Translations under genes and position numbers: made by a program
From: Clostridia bacterium
Lineage (GTDB): Bacteria > Bacillota > Clostridia > Oscillospirales > CAG-272
Assembly: GCA_017453245.1 (NCBI GenBank)
Contig: JAFTKM010000009.1
Coordinates: 1 to 64,000 of the forward strand
Reading direction: 5' to 3'
Length of the DNA: 64,000 bases
Notes under the pieces: generated by a model
Seen by the model: the letters and a program-made list of their open reading frames with translations, nothing else
What the model was told of the DNA's origin: nothing
Database searches by the model: none
Shown: one piece after another, positions 18,306 through 27,057 of the stretch
Numbering within the stretch: the stretch's first letter is position 1
How the letters are laid out: the number at the start of each line of letters is the position of its first letter

Positions 18306-19400
18306 TTACAGCTTCGTAAGCTTTTTGAGTCTTTCGCGTATGTCGATGCTCTGAGGGCATATCTCCTCGCACCTTCCGCACTCGATACAGTCGCTCGCCT
18401 TCACGGGATAGGTGGAAAGCGCCTCTCTCGTTTCCCTTCTTGATGTATGAGCGAGAGCGTACTCGTTATACACCGCGAACAGATCCGCGATGGGTACGTT
18501 CATCGGGCAGACCTCTGCGCAATACCTACACTTTGTGCAGGGTATCTGCTTATACTGACGGATGATTTCTCTTGCCTTATCGGTAGCAGCTATCTCCCCG
18601 TCGTTAAGCGGCACGAAGGGATGCATAGTCCTGATATTCGACTCCATCATCTCCATATTTCCCATACCCGAGAGCACCATAAACACCTCGGGGAAGCTTG
18701 CGGCGTATCTGAGGGCGTAGGAGACGGGAGCGGCATCACCAAGCTTCTTAAATTCAGCTACCGCGGGATCGGGCAGATTAACCAGAGCGCCGCCCTTGAC
18801 GGGCTCCATAACGATGACCTTCTTACCGTGCTTTACCGCGACGTCGTAGCACGCCTTGCTCTGCACTCCCGGATCATCGTAGTCAAGATAATTTATCTGG
18901 AGCTGGACCGCCTCTATGCTCGTCTGCTCTGTCAATATCCGATCGAGCACCTCTGCCGTGTCGTGGAAGGACATAGCGATATGCTTAATCCTTCCCTCGT
19001 CGCGAAGCTTCTTTACTATCTCGAAGGTGTTGCACTCCTTATGCTTTTCGTAGCTGTTGCGGTTCAAGGCGTGGAAAAGGTAGAAATCAAAATATTCTAC
19101 TCCGCATATCCTGAGCTGCTCCTCAAAAAGAGGCAGGACCTCCTCCTCGCTCTTGAAGAACCACTCGGAAAGCTTATTTGCCAAAACGTAGCTTTCTCTG
19201 TCATAGCGCTCGGTAAGGCATCTTCTGACAGCCACCTCGCTCTTTCCGTCAATATAGCCGTGAGCAGTATCAAAATAGTTAAATCCCGACTCGATAAATG
19301 AGTCAACCATTTTGCTTACCTGCTCGTAGTCAACGTCCTCGCCATTCATCGGCAATCTCATCATACCGAAGCCAAAGTTTCTTTTTACGTTAGTTAACAT
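18306..19400 (-). CDS. Aldo/keto reductase with C-terminal 2x[4Fe-4S] domain, 364 aa
   Basis: The N-terminal TIM barrel carries the aldo/keto reductase tetrad: Asp in FDTAHGY, the Tyr of that motif, Lys in NKL and His in LFHAL. The C-terminus adds two ferredoxin-like motifs, CTKCRYCAEVCP and CIECGRCEEICP, able to hold two [4Fe-4S] clusters. This fusion is common in anaerobic Clostridia and probably couples a reductase to ferredoxin-type electron flow. The substrate is unknown. A GGGAG ribosome site lies 8 bases before the ATG. The neighbouring flavin-type oxidoreductase could share a redox role, but the genes are 60 bases apart and not clearly coupled. Confidence 0.9.
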   Translation of the reverse strand: MLTNVKRNFGFGMMRLPMNGEDVDYEQVSKMVDSFIESGFNYFDTAHGYIDGKSEVAVRRCLTERYDRESYVLANKLSEWFFKSEEEVLPLFEEQLRICGVEYFDFYLFHALNRNSYEKHKECNTFEIVKKLRDEGRIKHIAMSFHDTAEVLDRILTEQTSIEAVQLQINYLDYDDPGVQSKACYDVAVKHGKKVIVMEPVKGGALVNLPDPAVAEFKKLGDAAPVSYALRYAASFPEVFMVLSGMGNMEMMESNIRTMHPFVPLNDGEIAATDKAREIIRQYKQIPCTKCRYCAEVCPMNVPIADLFAVYNEYALAHTSRRETREALSTYPVKASDCIECGRCEEICPQSIDIRERLKKLTKL

Positions 19401-19460
19401 GTTTACACTCCCGCAGTTTTTCGCGCTTATGCGCTATAAATATCACCTATAGTTTACTTT

Positions 19461-19853
19461 TCAGAGCTTTATAATCTCGGGTTCCTTGCCGAATGCAGAG
19501 AATGTCGCAATGGCATTCTGCATATAAAAGACCTGAGTGTTGCCATCGTTCTCGTCGTACATTCCGCGCAGATTCGGGTATGCGTCAAGCATGGATTTCT
19601 TAGCTTCATAGCGGTCATCTTCAACAAGCTCACACTCCACGCGTATCCACGCGCCATCCGAGAAGGCGCATATCTCTGCCTTGGGATTTACCGCGAGCTG
19701 CTTTGACGTGGGCTTGACCTTGCCGGTCTGTATATAGAGCTTACCCTCAAACTCGTTTACCGTTCCAAAGGGGCGCACTCTCGGCTGATCACCCTCGACG
19801 GTTGCAAGATAATATACTCCTGCCTTCTTTAAAAAATCAAGTACTCTTTTCAT
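19461..19853 (-). CDS. Pyridoxamine 5'-phosphate oxidase-family protein, 130 aa
   Basis: This is a short split-barrel flavin-binding protein of the PNPOx-like superfamily. It begins with a helix, then YYLATVEGDQPRVRPF and a GKLYIQTGKVKPTSKQ stretch, typical of FMN or F420-binding members. Family members of this size are usually flavoproteins of unknown substrate rather than true PdxH, which is about 210 residues. The gene sits alone between an aldo/keto reductase and a P-loop kinase gene, all on the minus strand. Confidence 0.85.
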   Translation of the reverse strand: MKRVLDFLKKAGVYYLATVEGDQPRVRPFGTVNEFEGKLYIQTGKVKPTSKQLAVNPKAEICAFSDGAWIRVECELVEDDRYEAKKSMLDAYPNLRGMYDENDGNTQVFYMQNAIATFSAFGKEPEIIKL

Positions 19854-19868
19854 AATAGTTCTCCTCTT

Positions 19869-20357
19869 TTATTGGTCTTTCAAATAGTTATCTGCTTCTT
19901 CCCTGCTCTTAAAAATCACTACTGTTTTTTCACACTTGTACTTATCCATCAGCGCGTATATCGCGGGGAGATTTTCACTTGCAAATTTCTCGATCTCCGC
20001 TTTGAAATTCGGATCGAGCTCCGTATCGATCCAAGGTAGATCATATCGCCCTTTACCAAGCCTTTCGGTAGCGCCCTCAATACAAATCTCCGTCGGTAGA
20101 TCGAAGAGAAAAACGGTGTCACACGCAAGGATGCGGCGCTCTAGAGTCCTCTGATAATTACCGTCTATGATCCACGAATCAAGCCCGAGAATTTCCTCAA
20201 GCCGCACGTCAAAATCCTCTCTTGAGATATGCGTTCTGTCGGGCTTATGCCAGACCGCATCGAGATAAAATAGGGGCAATCCCAGCTTATCCTTAAGCTT
20301 TTCCGCAAAGGTCGTTTTGCCGCTTCCGGGACAGCCTATCACTATAACCTTTTTCAT
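19869..20357 (-). CDS. P-loop kinase, FlaR/adenylate kinase-like, 162 aa
   Basis: Walker A GCPGSGKTTF occurs at residues 8-17, followed by a DAVWHKPD segment and a WIIDGNYQRTL motif. This pattern matches proteins annotated as topology modulation protein FlaR, which are adenylate-kinase-like P-loop proteins of uncertain substrate. The ATG overlaps the upstream GNAT gene stop (ATGA), so the two are co-translated. A kinase acting on a small metabolite is as likely as any role in DNA topology. Confidence 0.82.
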   Translation of the reverse strand: MKKVIVIGCPGSGKTTFAEKLKDKLGLPLFYLDAVWHKPDRTHISREDFDVRLEEILGLDSWIIDGNYQRTLERRILACDTVFLFDLPTEICIEGATERLGKGRYDLPWIDTELDPNFKAEIEKFASENLPAIYALMDKYKCEKTVVIFKSREEADNYLKDQ

Positions 20358-21136
20358 TTTTTATTCATTCCATCTACGTACTCAATCGGCTTTGCCGTCA
20401 TCTCCACCCATGCGGGGCGAAATCCGCTTTTAATGGCATTGCGAACAGATTTCACGTTAGACCAAGCGGCGCAGTAAAACGGCACCTTACCGCGGTTTAA
20501 TACCTCGATTGCCAGCCGACTTGTTAAGCCTGCGGCAATTCCCTGCCTGCGATACTCGGGGAGCACGTCAATACCTATCTGCCACATCGAGTCGCAATCC
20601 GCAGAGCACCCCGCAAGACCTACAAGACGTCCGTTATCGTATGCGCCCACACCGAGCACGTCAAGCTGTGCTCTGTCCTTGCAAAGCGCATTTGACCACT
20701 CGGGCAGATATAGGTCGGCAAAATCAGCCTGCGTCAGCAATTTTATCTTGTAGGGACCGGCGTCCTCGACGGTCCTTTGGTTCAAAACATCCACGTCCGG
20801 CAGAAAATACTCGGCCATAAAGCAAATCTTCTGTCCCTTCTCCACCAGAGCCTCGTTCAAAACGTGCAGATTCGGCGTCTCAAACAGATGCTCGACGGGA
20901 TATTTGTTTATGTAATTTTCGGTGACCTCGCGGAATTCGGGACTGACCGATGCTACCACGCCCGAGCCATACGACACAAGCTGGCATGAAAACGGAAGCT
21001 TCAGATACCGCCTTGCACCGTCACTCTCGTGCGATATGACGACCACGTTTTCGCTCTTCTCAAAATCCGAAGGCTCCGCAGAAAGATCGATAGCGGATTG
21101 CGTCATTGCAATCTTCAAAATTTCTTGGTTGGTCAT
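20354..21136 (-). CDS. GNAT-family N-acetyltransferase, 260 aa
   Basis: The C-terminal half holds the acetyl-CoA binding motif A of the GNAT fold (VLPEYRRQGIAAGLTSRLA near residue 190) preceded by beta strands of the family. The N-terminal ~100 residues are an extra domain. The acceptor substrate is unknown. It overlaps the following P-loop kinase gene by four bases, indicating a two-gene unit. Confidence 0.85.
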   Translation of the reverse strand: MTNQEILKIAMTQSAIDLSAEPSDFEKSENVVVISHESDGARRYLKLPFSCQLVSYGSGVVASVSPEFREVTENYINKYPVEHLFETPNLHVLNEALVEKGQKICFMAEYFLPDVDVLNQRTVEDAGPYKIKLLTQADFADLYLPEWSNALCKDRAQLDVLGVGAYDNGRLVGLAGCSADCDSMWQIGIDVLPEYRRQGIAAGLTSRLAIEVLNRGKVPFYCAAWSNVKSVRNAIKSGFRPAWVEMTAKPIEYVDGMNKK

Positions 21137-21169
21137 TTTCCTCTCCTTACGGAGTGTAATCCTTTATCC

Positions 21170-22336
21170 TTATATTTTTAGTTTTATCAATCTTATTGGT
21201 TGATCAGCTTTACCCCAAATCACCGTGTAAGCATCATTTTGATAAACCTTTATTCGCCCCACAACCTCACCGTCAACAAGAATTTCTTGCAATATTTTTC
21301 CGGTTGTAAGATCAATTTGATATATCTTTTTTTCATAATCTCCAACGACAGCAGAATTGCAGTGCAAATCAAAATAAGCACATCCGTTTTTCAATGGGTG
21401 CGCCCATTTTCGGGTACCATTTTTAGCGTTAAGACTCACCAAAAAGCCGCCTCTTCCGGCCGTGCCATAATAAACACGTTCGTTCAAAAACATGAGATCG
21501 GTATAAAGCCAAGGATCTGTTTTAGTTCGAAAAACTTCGTTTCCATTATCGATGTTTACACATACCAATTCAGTATCATTTTTTACCCAATAAGCAAGAT
21601 CGTTTTGCATAAATATTTTTCGTCTGAGCAACGGGCCTTCAAAAGAACGACTGCTTTTCCAAATAACCTTTTTTAAAGTAACGTCGTATCTCAAAATGCC
21701 CGCATTGGACCAGTTTGTAAAACCAATTAGCAAAGAGCCATCCTTCATACGTATTGGATTGAACAGTTTATCAACTCTTGGAACTTTTATCCGATTCAAA
21801 ATATTTCCGCTCGTAACATCCAAAAACAGTAATTGGTCATTTCCGTAACAGGAAATAGAATTTTCAAAGAGAGAAACATCTCCAACCGAATAATTTTTGG
21901 TATTAGGAAGATTCGATTTCCATTTGAGGCATTTCGCATTGGTGTCTATACAATATACGGAAGTTCTATCTGCGAAAACAAAATAATTTTCATAAATGAA
22001 ATGAGAATTGATCTCACCATCTATTTCTTGATCCAGTAATTCTACAAAGTGACCTTCGTGCAGTAACCAAAGTGTTCCTGTATAGATAATAATTTTGTCA
22101 CCGCATAACTCAAAAAAGTACTTTGAAGGAATTGTCGTCTTCTTTGGAAAGCAGAAAGTTTTTCGCATTTCACCAGAGGTCTTATCAACTATATATAATA
22201 TCGTTTCATGTTTATGATTTGTGAGATATTTGCATATATAATAGAGATTATCCCCTTGTACAAAAATTGGGCCTTCATAATGATAATCCTCAATGGATTC
22301 GTCGGTTGGTAAATCGAACTTCCATAATATTTCCAT
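21170..22336 (-). CDS. PQQ-like beta-propeller protein, 388 aa
   Basis: Repeated blade motifs of about 40 residues are visible, with ASGxxxW-like turns such as DKTSGEM, DVTSGNIL, NIDNGNEVF and DLTTGKILQE. These mark a PQQ-like or WD40-related propeller. There is no signal peptide, so it is probably cytoplasmic. No catalytic residues are evident and a scaffold role is likely. The gene is clearly more AT-rich than its neighbours, suggesting separate acquisition. A GGAGG ribosome site lies just before the start. Confidence 0.75.
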   Translation of the reverse strand: MEILWKFDLPTDESIEDYHYEGPIFVQGDNLYYICKYLTNHKHETILYIVDKTSGEMRKTFCFPKKTTIPSKYFFELCGDKIIIYTGTLWLLHEGHFVELLDQEIDGEINSHFIYENYFVFADRTSVYCIDTNAKCLKWKSNLPNTKNYSVGDVSLFENSISCYGNDQLLFLDVTSGNILNRIKVPRVDKLFNPIRMKDGSLLIGFTNWSNAGILRYDVTLKKVIWKSSRSFEGPLLRRKIFMQNDLAYWVKNDTELVCVNIDNGNEVFRTKTDPWLYTDLMFLNERVYYGTAGRGGFLVSLNAKNGTRKWAHPLKNGCAYFDLHCNSAVVGDYEKKIYQIDLTTGKILQEILVDGEVVGRIKVYQNDAYTVIWGKADQPIRLIKLKI

Positions 22337-22517
22337 AATTCCTCCAAAAACTAATCATAAATGTACGGAGTGTAATTTCTTATGATCTGTATAATATCTG
22401 CTCTATATATATTTCCGCCGAGAACGTTTCCGTTTGGCGAGAAAGACACGCATTTTACGTCACACGGGTCCCCACTATGCGTTTTTTCGGTGGGGAGAGT
22501 GTATGTAGAGTACCGAT

Positions 22518-23252
22518 TTATTTTTTCGTGTCAAGTGACCAGCCGAAGTCACCGTGGTAGATCATCTGGCGTGTCATTCCTCCGTCAATGCAGATATTCT
22601 CACCCGTGATAAAGCCTGCCATATCCGAGCAAAGATAAAGCACCATATTGGCAATATCGGGAGGATTTCCTACCCTGCCCGCAGGCTGCTGAGTGGCATC
22701 CGCCCCCTCATACACGGTGTAATTGTTATCTATCCAGCCGGGGGAGACAGAGTTAACTCTCACCCTTCCCGCAAGGCTCACCGCAAGAGCGTGTGTGAGC
22801 GCGGAGATACCGCCCTTTGCCGCGGTGTAGCTCTCGGTCTCGGGCTGACTCATTCTGTCGCGGGATGAGGAAATGTTGATAATGCTAGCGCCCTCGGAAA
22901 AATAAGGAGCAAAGAGCTTGGAAAGATAAAACGGCGCGGTAACACCAACCTTCAGCGCGTACTCAAAATCCTCGTAGCCGCCATCGCTAATACCGCACAT
23001 CTTCGGCGCGGCATTGTTGATAAGATAGTCGACGTGTCCAAAGTCACGGATAACCTTATTTGCAAAGCGCTCAAGCGTCTCCTTGTCTGCAATATCTCCG
23101 ACAAAGTAATCATTCTCGAGAATATCTATAACGCAAACGGTAGCGCCCGCCGCCCGAAAGCTCTCGCATATACACTTTCCTATTCCTCGCGCACCGCCCG
23201 TAACAACGGCAACCTTATCCTTAAAATTAAACATACTCTTCTCCGTGTTCAA
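22518..23252 (-). CDS. Short-chain dehydrogenase/reductase, 244 aa
   Basis: This is a Rossmann-fold SDR with the cofactor motif TGGARGIG near residue 18, the NNAA motif near residue 90 and the catalytic YTAAK with upstream serines (ISSSRDRM). The length is normal for classical SDRs. An acidic residue after the second strand (VIDIL) suggests NAD preference. The substrate is unknown. An in-frame ATG six codons downstream is an alternative start. Confidence 0.9.
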   Translation of the reverse strand: MNTEKSMFNFKDKVAVVTGGARGIGKCICESFRAAGATVCVIDILENDYFVGDIADKETLERFANKVIRDFGHVDYLINNAAPKMCGISDGGYEDFEYALKVGVTAPFYLSKLFAPYFSEGASIINISSSRDRMSQPETESYTAAKGGISALTHALAVSLAGRVRVNSVSPGWIDNNYTVYEGADATQQPAGRVGNPPDIANMVLYLCSDMAGFITGENICIDGGMTRQMIYHGDFGWSLDTKK

Positions 23253-23365
23253 ATATTATTGGTGAAGCTACCTCAAACCTCATAATATGCAAACCTTACT
23301 GTGCATTTCAGCGGTTATTTTCCGATATAAACTCCAAAATCAATTTATGCTTTGCAAATTGCAAA

Positions 23366-23980
23366 TCAGCTCATCAATCTGTCAGCCAGCTCAACAAACT
23401 CATCAAGCCGACCTTCAAAGTTATGATCAACGCCCTGGAATTTAACAATTTCCACGTTTGAAAGCCCCTTGCGCTCCAAGAACGGAATATACTTATAAGA
23501 CGGATCATATTCTCCGTATACGGCTATTATCCGAGTCTTTGGTGTTGCCTTGATCCTATCAACCGTTTTGTGAAAGTTGATCATCAGGGGCATATTGACC
23601 AAAACCATCTTTTTAAATCCGATTCCGACGCAGGAGAGCTCAAGCCCCTTTACCCCTCCGTTGGAATGTCCGAAAAAGCTTATCTCGGATCCATGTATAC
23701 CGTGACGGTGTATCAGGTCATCGATTATTGCCTTATCTATAGCTATCGGGAGTGGAGCGGGATTGGAAACCGAGACCACGCTGCACCCATACCTCTCGTT
23801 CAGGCGGCGCGCGATCCTCAGGTATTTACTCCGATCCCCCTCAAAGCCTCCGCCCATTCCCGCCTTTATATATACCAATCTGTTATCACCTGCTACGTAT
23901 CCGTACTCAACGCTGTTCTCTCCGTAGCTGACGGTATATGCCTCGTCGAAGTTCATTTGGCTATTATTATCCATTTCCAT
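23366..23980 (-). CDS. Alpha/beta hydrolase, 204 aa
   Basis: A nucleophile elbow GHSNGG, an Asp in YGEYDPSY and a His in GVDHNFEG form a plausible Ser-Asp-His triad of the alpha/beta hydrolase fold. The substrate is not predictable. I chose the ATG at 23980 because a GGGAGG lies 11 bases upstream and the promoter -10 (24017-24022) would put the transcription start downstream of a longer in-frame ATG at 24016. Confidence 0.82.
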   Translation of the reverse strand: MEMDNNSQMNFDEAYTVSYGENSVEYGYVAGDNRLVYIKAGMGGGFEGDRSKYLRIARRLNERYGCSVVSVSNPAPLPIAIDKAIIDDLIHRHGIHGSEISFFGHSNGGVKGLELSCVGIGFKKMVLVNMPLMINFHKTVDRIKATPKTRIIAVYGEYDPSYKYIPFLERKGLSNVEIVKFQGVDHNFEGRLDEFVELADRLMS

Positions 23981-24016
23981 CTGTACTAACAGCCTCCCTT
24001 CGATCGATATATACAT

Positions 24017-24045
24017 ATTATACCATATTAATTTCCGTATGTAAA
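24017..24045 (-). promoter_or_regulatory. Promoter of the alpha/beta hydrolase gene
   Basis: On the minus strand TTTACA and TATAAT are separated by 17 bases. Confidence 0.7.
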
Positions 24046-24150
24046 TCCCCTAGGCAAGAGACAAGTGCCGAAAGCGCTGAAAATTCATGCTTCAGAGCCG
24101 TTTTTTATTATCCTCTCTTGCCTGAGTAATGCGTATTTCGGGCAAGGCGC

Positions 24151-24188
24151 AAAAAAGCCGATGAGGTCATAGGCATTTCCTCATCGGC
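24151..24188 (-). terminator. Intrinsic terminator after rtcB
   Basis: A perfect 10-bp stem (24157-24166 with 24179-24188) is followed on the minus strand by six T's, 12 bases after the rtcB stop. It closes the slipin-rtcB unit. Confidence 0.9.
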
Positions 24189-24199
24189 CGCTTTCGGAT

Positions 24200-25408
24200 T
24201 TACTCCGCCGCCTTGAAATTATAGATAGGCTTGATTCTTGTAATTATCTCTGCGGTAGGCTCGATATTCTCGATTATCTCGTCCATGCTCTTGTAAGCCA
24301 TGGGAGACTCGTCGAGCGTATCGGGTACAACGCAGGTGGAGTAAATACCCGCCATCTCAGCCTCGTACTCGGCCATTGTAAGTCTCTCAAAAGCCGCGGA
24401 ACGTGACATAAGACGGCCTGCGCCGTGAGGCGCTGAAAAGTTCCAATCCTCATTACCCTTGCCAATGCAGATAAGAGAGCCGTCACGCATATTGATGGGA
24501 ATAAGAAGCTTCTCGCCTGCCTTTGCAGAAACGGAGCCCTTACGGAGTATCATCTCGTTTACGTCAATATAGTTGTGGATGGTCTGGAAGGTCTCAAGCG
24601 CGGTAAAGCCGCATCTCTCCATTATTATCTCAGCCATTCTCGCGCGGCTTCTCTCCGCAAACCTCTGGCAGATATCTACGTCGTGGAGGTAGTCCTCCAT
24701 AAACGAGCCCCAGAGATAGCAAAGGTCACGGGGGAGCGAGGGCTCCTTTGCCTTGTACTCGCGCTCAAGCGCCTTGAGAGCAGACTGTATCTCGCCCTTT
24801 CTTCCCTGCTCCTTATAGGTGCGGATGATCTCCTCGCGACGTCTGAAGTAGTCCTCCTTGCCTGCGTTAAGATCGACTGCAAGCTGCTGGTAGAACTCAG
24901 CTACCTGCGTGCCGAGATTACGGCTTCCCGAGTGGATAACAAGGTACTTGCCGCCCTTATCATCTACGTCGATCTCGATAAAGTGATTGCCGCCGCCGAG
25001 AGTTCCAAGCGATCTCTCAAGACGAGTAGCGCGCTTAAGCTCTCTGTAGCAACGAAGCACGGTAAGATCAAATCTCTCGTATCTACCGTCCCACACCTCT
25101 CTGCCGCAGGGTATGTAGTGAGCCGCTTCGTCAACCTTCTCAAAGTCAATGTCGATATTGCCGAGGTAAACCGTGTACATACCGCATCCTATATCCACAC
25201 CGACCATTGAAGGAACTATCTTGTCGGTCACCGTCATAGTCGTGCCGATGGTACAACCCTTGCCCGCGTGAACGTCGGGCATTATTCTTATCTTTGAGGA
25301 CGAAAAAGCCTCGGTATCACATACCTTCTTTATCTGCTCACGGGCAGCGTCCTCAAGCTGACCCGTGAAGCACTTGGCAGTATTAAACTGTCCTATTATC
25401 TCTATCAT
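24200..25408 (-). CDS. rtcB: RtcB-family RNA ligase, 402 aa
   Basis: RtcB joins 2',3'-cyclic phosphate and 5'-OH RNA ends with GTP and Mn2+, repairing cleaved tRNAs and other RNAs. Metal and catalytic signatures are all present: VDIGCGM near residue 73 (Cys metal ligand), GGGNHFIEID near 145 (His ligand), HSGSRNLG near 180, and the guanylylated-histidine region PHGAGRLMSRS near 328. The length is at the short end for RtcB. It is downstream of a slipin gene with a 58-base gap and before a terminator, so the two form one transcript. Upstream lie a tRNA-like RNA and two WYL regulators. Confidence 0.92.
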   Translation of the reverse strand: MIEIIGQFNTAKCFTGQLEDAAREQIKKVCDTEAFSSSKIRIMPDVHAGKGCTIGTTMTVTDKIVPSMVGVDIGCGMYTVYLGNIDIDFEKVDEAAHYIPCGREVWDGRYERFDLTVLRCYRELKRATRLERSLGTLGGGNHFIEIDVDDKGGKYLVIHSGSRNLGTQVAEFYQQLAVDLNAGKEDYFRRREEIIRTYKEQGRKGEIQSALKALEREYKAKEPSLPRDLCYLWGSFMEDYLHDVDICQRFAERSRARMAEIIMERCGFTALETFQTIHNYIDVNEMILRKGSVSAKAGEKLLIPINMRDGSLICIGKGNEDWNFSAPHGAGRLMSRSAAFERLTMAEYEAEMAGIYSTCVVPDTLDESPMAYKSMDEIIENIEPTAEIITRIKPIYNFKAAE

Positions 25409-25466
25409 AATGTAAACCTTTCTTATTAAATAGTCGGATTAAGCTTCACCCGACCTCGGTTTACGG

Positions 25467-26567
25467 TCAGGTGTTACCTCTGATAAGTCCTGCAAGCTGA
25501 GAAAGAATATCTCCGTTTCCGGCAATGTTAATGTTGCCGACGTTCTCAAAAATTTTCTCAACGTACTCAAGCTCCTTGAGCTTGTAGAGGGTTTTGTTTT
25601 CATCCATCAGCTTTGCAGTATTAAGTAGCGATCTGGTAGATGCAACCTCCTCACGGCGAGTGATAACGTTAGCTTGCGCGCGCTTTTCTGCAACAAGGAC
25701 GGTGTTCATGATATCTCTGATCTCGCCGGGAAGAATGATATCCTTAACACCTGCATCCGTGATTTCAACAAACAGATCCTTTTCCTTTGCTTTCAGCTTG
25801 CCAAAGACAAACTCGGACATCTGCGCCTTGTTTTCAAGAATTTCATCAAGCTTGTACTTACCTACGTATTCACGCAGAGCAAGCTGTGCCGCAACGTGCA
25901 TCTGCTCCTCAAAGTTATCAATCTCGGTAAGAATCTTCACGTAGTCGGTAACGCGATAGTTGCAGACAAAGTTGATTCGAAGCGAAACCTTATCTGCGGT
26001 CAGAATCTCCTGACCTGTAATATTCATCTGTGTAAGTCTGGTATCTACATAGTTCACATCAACCTTGACGGGTGTTCTCCAGAAGTAATAAGTACCTGCG
26101 CTCAGAATACGCTCAAGCTTTTGATTAAAATAGAGTCTCGCCTTCTGATACTCGGCAACCTCGATTTTAGTGTAATAGAGCTGAGGGATCTTCGAGAAGA
26201 TGTACTCGGGAATGGATTCGTCAACCGTAGGAGTTGAAATGTCCACGATTTTAAACTCGTGCTGATCTACGACAGACCAAAAAGCATACTTACCATGGCG
26301 AAGCACGGACGAAAACTTTCCGTTCACATAGTGAAGAGCAAGCTCCTCATCTCCTACCTCTACTACTGCTACACGCTCAGCAATAGCTTTATCTGCAAGC
26401 AAGGTCTCAAGAGTACATTTGCTGCACATGATCGGCTGCTCTAAATTGGAAATCTCGATCTCCTTGTCGCCAAACAGATAATATTTGCCCGCATCGAGCA
26501 TCTTAATATACTTACCGTTTTTGAAGAGAAATCCCTTCTGATTTTCATTAATAATCATCTTTTTCAT
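25467..26567 (-). CDS. Slipin/SPFH (band 7) protein without membrane anchor, 366 aa
   Basis: An SPFH domain is visible in about residues 130-300 (YFNQKLERILSAGTYYFW, then YVDTRLTQMNITGQEI and LTADKVSLRINF), followed by an Ala/Glu/Arg-rich coiled coil (VLVAEKRAQANVITRREE). Unlike stomatin-type slipins it has no N-terminal transmembrane helix. It starts with a small beta-rich domain repeated twice. Slipins form oligomeric rings and have been noted next to RNA-repair genes. Pairing with rtcB here supports a scaffold role in RNA repair or stress response. An AAGGAGG site lies ahead of the ATG. Confidence 0.85.
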   Translation of the reverse strand: MKKMIINENQKGFLFKNGKYIKMLDAGKYYLFGDKEIEISNLEQPIMCSKCTLETLLADKAIAERVAVVEVGDEELALHYVNGKFSSVLRHGKYAFWSVVDQHEFKIVDISTPTVDESIPEYIFSKIPQLYYTKIEVAEYQKARLYFNQKLERILSAGTYYFWRTPVKVDVNYVDTRLTQMNITGQEILTADKVSLRINFVCNYRVTDYVKILTEIDNFEEQMHVAAQLALREYVGKYKLDEILENKAQMSEFVFGKLKAKEKDLFVEITDAGVKDIILPGEIRDIMNTVLVAEKRAQANVITRREEVASTRSLLNTAKLMDENKTLYKLKELEYVEKIFENVGNINIAGNGDILSQLAGLIRGNT

Positions 26568-26603
26568 AATATGTATTCCTCCTTAAAGGTAGTAAAGTCG
26601 AAT

Positions 26604-26775
26604 TGTTATCATTCATGCAAAAGCGGCGGCTGAAATCTTAAGTGTTCTCGTCTTGATGCGGAAGGATAACCTTTGGCAAGGATCAGAGATACACGGTATC
26701 CGTTTTCAGGCAAGGCTGCTTTTGCATTGCCGTAGCAGAGAGTCGGAGCTCTTCTACTGTAGCCGAATGATAACA
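26604..26775. ncRNA. Candidate structured RNA upstream of slipin-rtcB
   Basis: The 21 bases 26604-26624 are fully complementary to two separate segments. Positions 26604-26614 pair with 26765-26775 (11 bp) and 26615-26624 pair with 26718-26727 (10 bp). The bulged segment between the two partners folds into its own hairpin (26732-26740 with 26749-26757, one mismatch). Inside the second helix, 26631-26635 pair with 26704-26708 and 26664-26671 with 26695-26701. This gives a coaxial 21-bp helix with nested stems. Strand is uncertain. On plus, the outer stem gains two pairs and is followed by a T-run. On minus, it would be the 5' leader of slipin. Confidence 0.55.
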
Positions 26776-26799
26776 GTTTTTCAAATAGTAATGTTCTCG

Positions 26800-26833
26800 T
26801 ACACTAAGACTTCTCTTAGTGTATCATTTTTTT
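26800..26833 (+). terminator. Intrinsic terminator, plus-strand orientation
   Basis: A perfect 10-bp stem with a CTTC loop (26800-26809, 26814-26823) is followed by TCA and seven T's. No plus-strand gene precedes it, so it may end a transcript of the structured RNA. Read on minus it is a plain hairpin with no U-tract. Confidence 0.75.
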
Positions 26834-26878
26834 GCGCCTCGAATGAGACAATTCCAAACCTCCCGGCGATACGCTTTT

Positions 26879-26965
26879 TGCGCACGGTGGGATTCGAACC
26901 CACGTAAAATCGGCTGTGAACCGCTGCTTGACAGGCAGATGCAAACGTCCTCCTTTGGCATACGC
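26879..26965 (-). tRNA. tRNA-like RNA with Asp-type anticodon GUC and a long variable arm (87 nt)
   Basis: The acceptor 5' strand GCGTATG pairs fully with CGTGCGC at the 3' end (two G-U pairs). A five-pair T stem GTGGG/CCCAC encloses the standard TTCGAAT loop. The anticodon stem CTGC/GCAG holds a seven-base loop with GTC at 26930-26932, like tRNA-Asp. The variable region is about 20 bases and can form CGG/CCG, as in class II tRNAs. A weak D arm (CAAA/TTTG) has GG in its loop. There are anomalies: no U8, only four anticodon pairs, two extra bases before that stem, and no encoded CCA. It may be a degenerate tRNA, or a tRNA mimic serving the adjacent RNA-repair genes. Confidence 0.6.
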
Positions 26966-27026
26966 TACGGAATATCCTCGCGCACCTCGGTGATAAATAC
27001 ACTCGTCGGAAGCCCCTTGCAAACCC

Positions 27027-27055
27027 ATTCTAACATCTTTAATATGCTTTTTCAC
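27027..27055 (-). promoter_or_regulatory. Possible promoter of the tRNA-like RNA / slipin-rtcB transcript
   Basis: On the minus strand GTGAAA and TAGAAT have a 17-base spacer, just after the WYL operon terminator. The transcript would start about 55 bases before the tRNA-like fold. Confidence 0.45.
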
Positions 27056-27057
27056 GG

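Noticed and set aside
26604..26800. Possible minus-strand reading frame across the structured RNA
   Set aside because: It lacks a start codon and ribosome site and follows an in-frame TAG. The base pairing explains the sequence better.
26604..26965. Whole region as tmRNA, SRP RNA or 6S RNA
   Set aside because: No tmRNA tag frame, no SRP GGAA tetraloop domain and no long imperfect hairpin with a central bubble.
26816..27055. Short minus-strand ORF (79 aa) over the tRNA-like region
   Set aside because: Its VRIPP segment is simply the translated T arm of the tRNA-like RNA, a well-known artefact.
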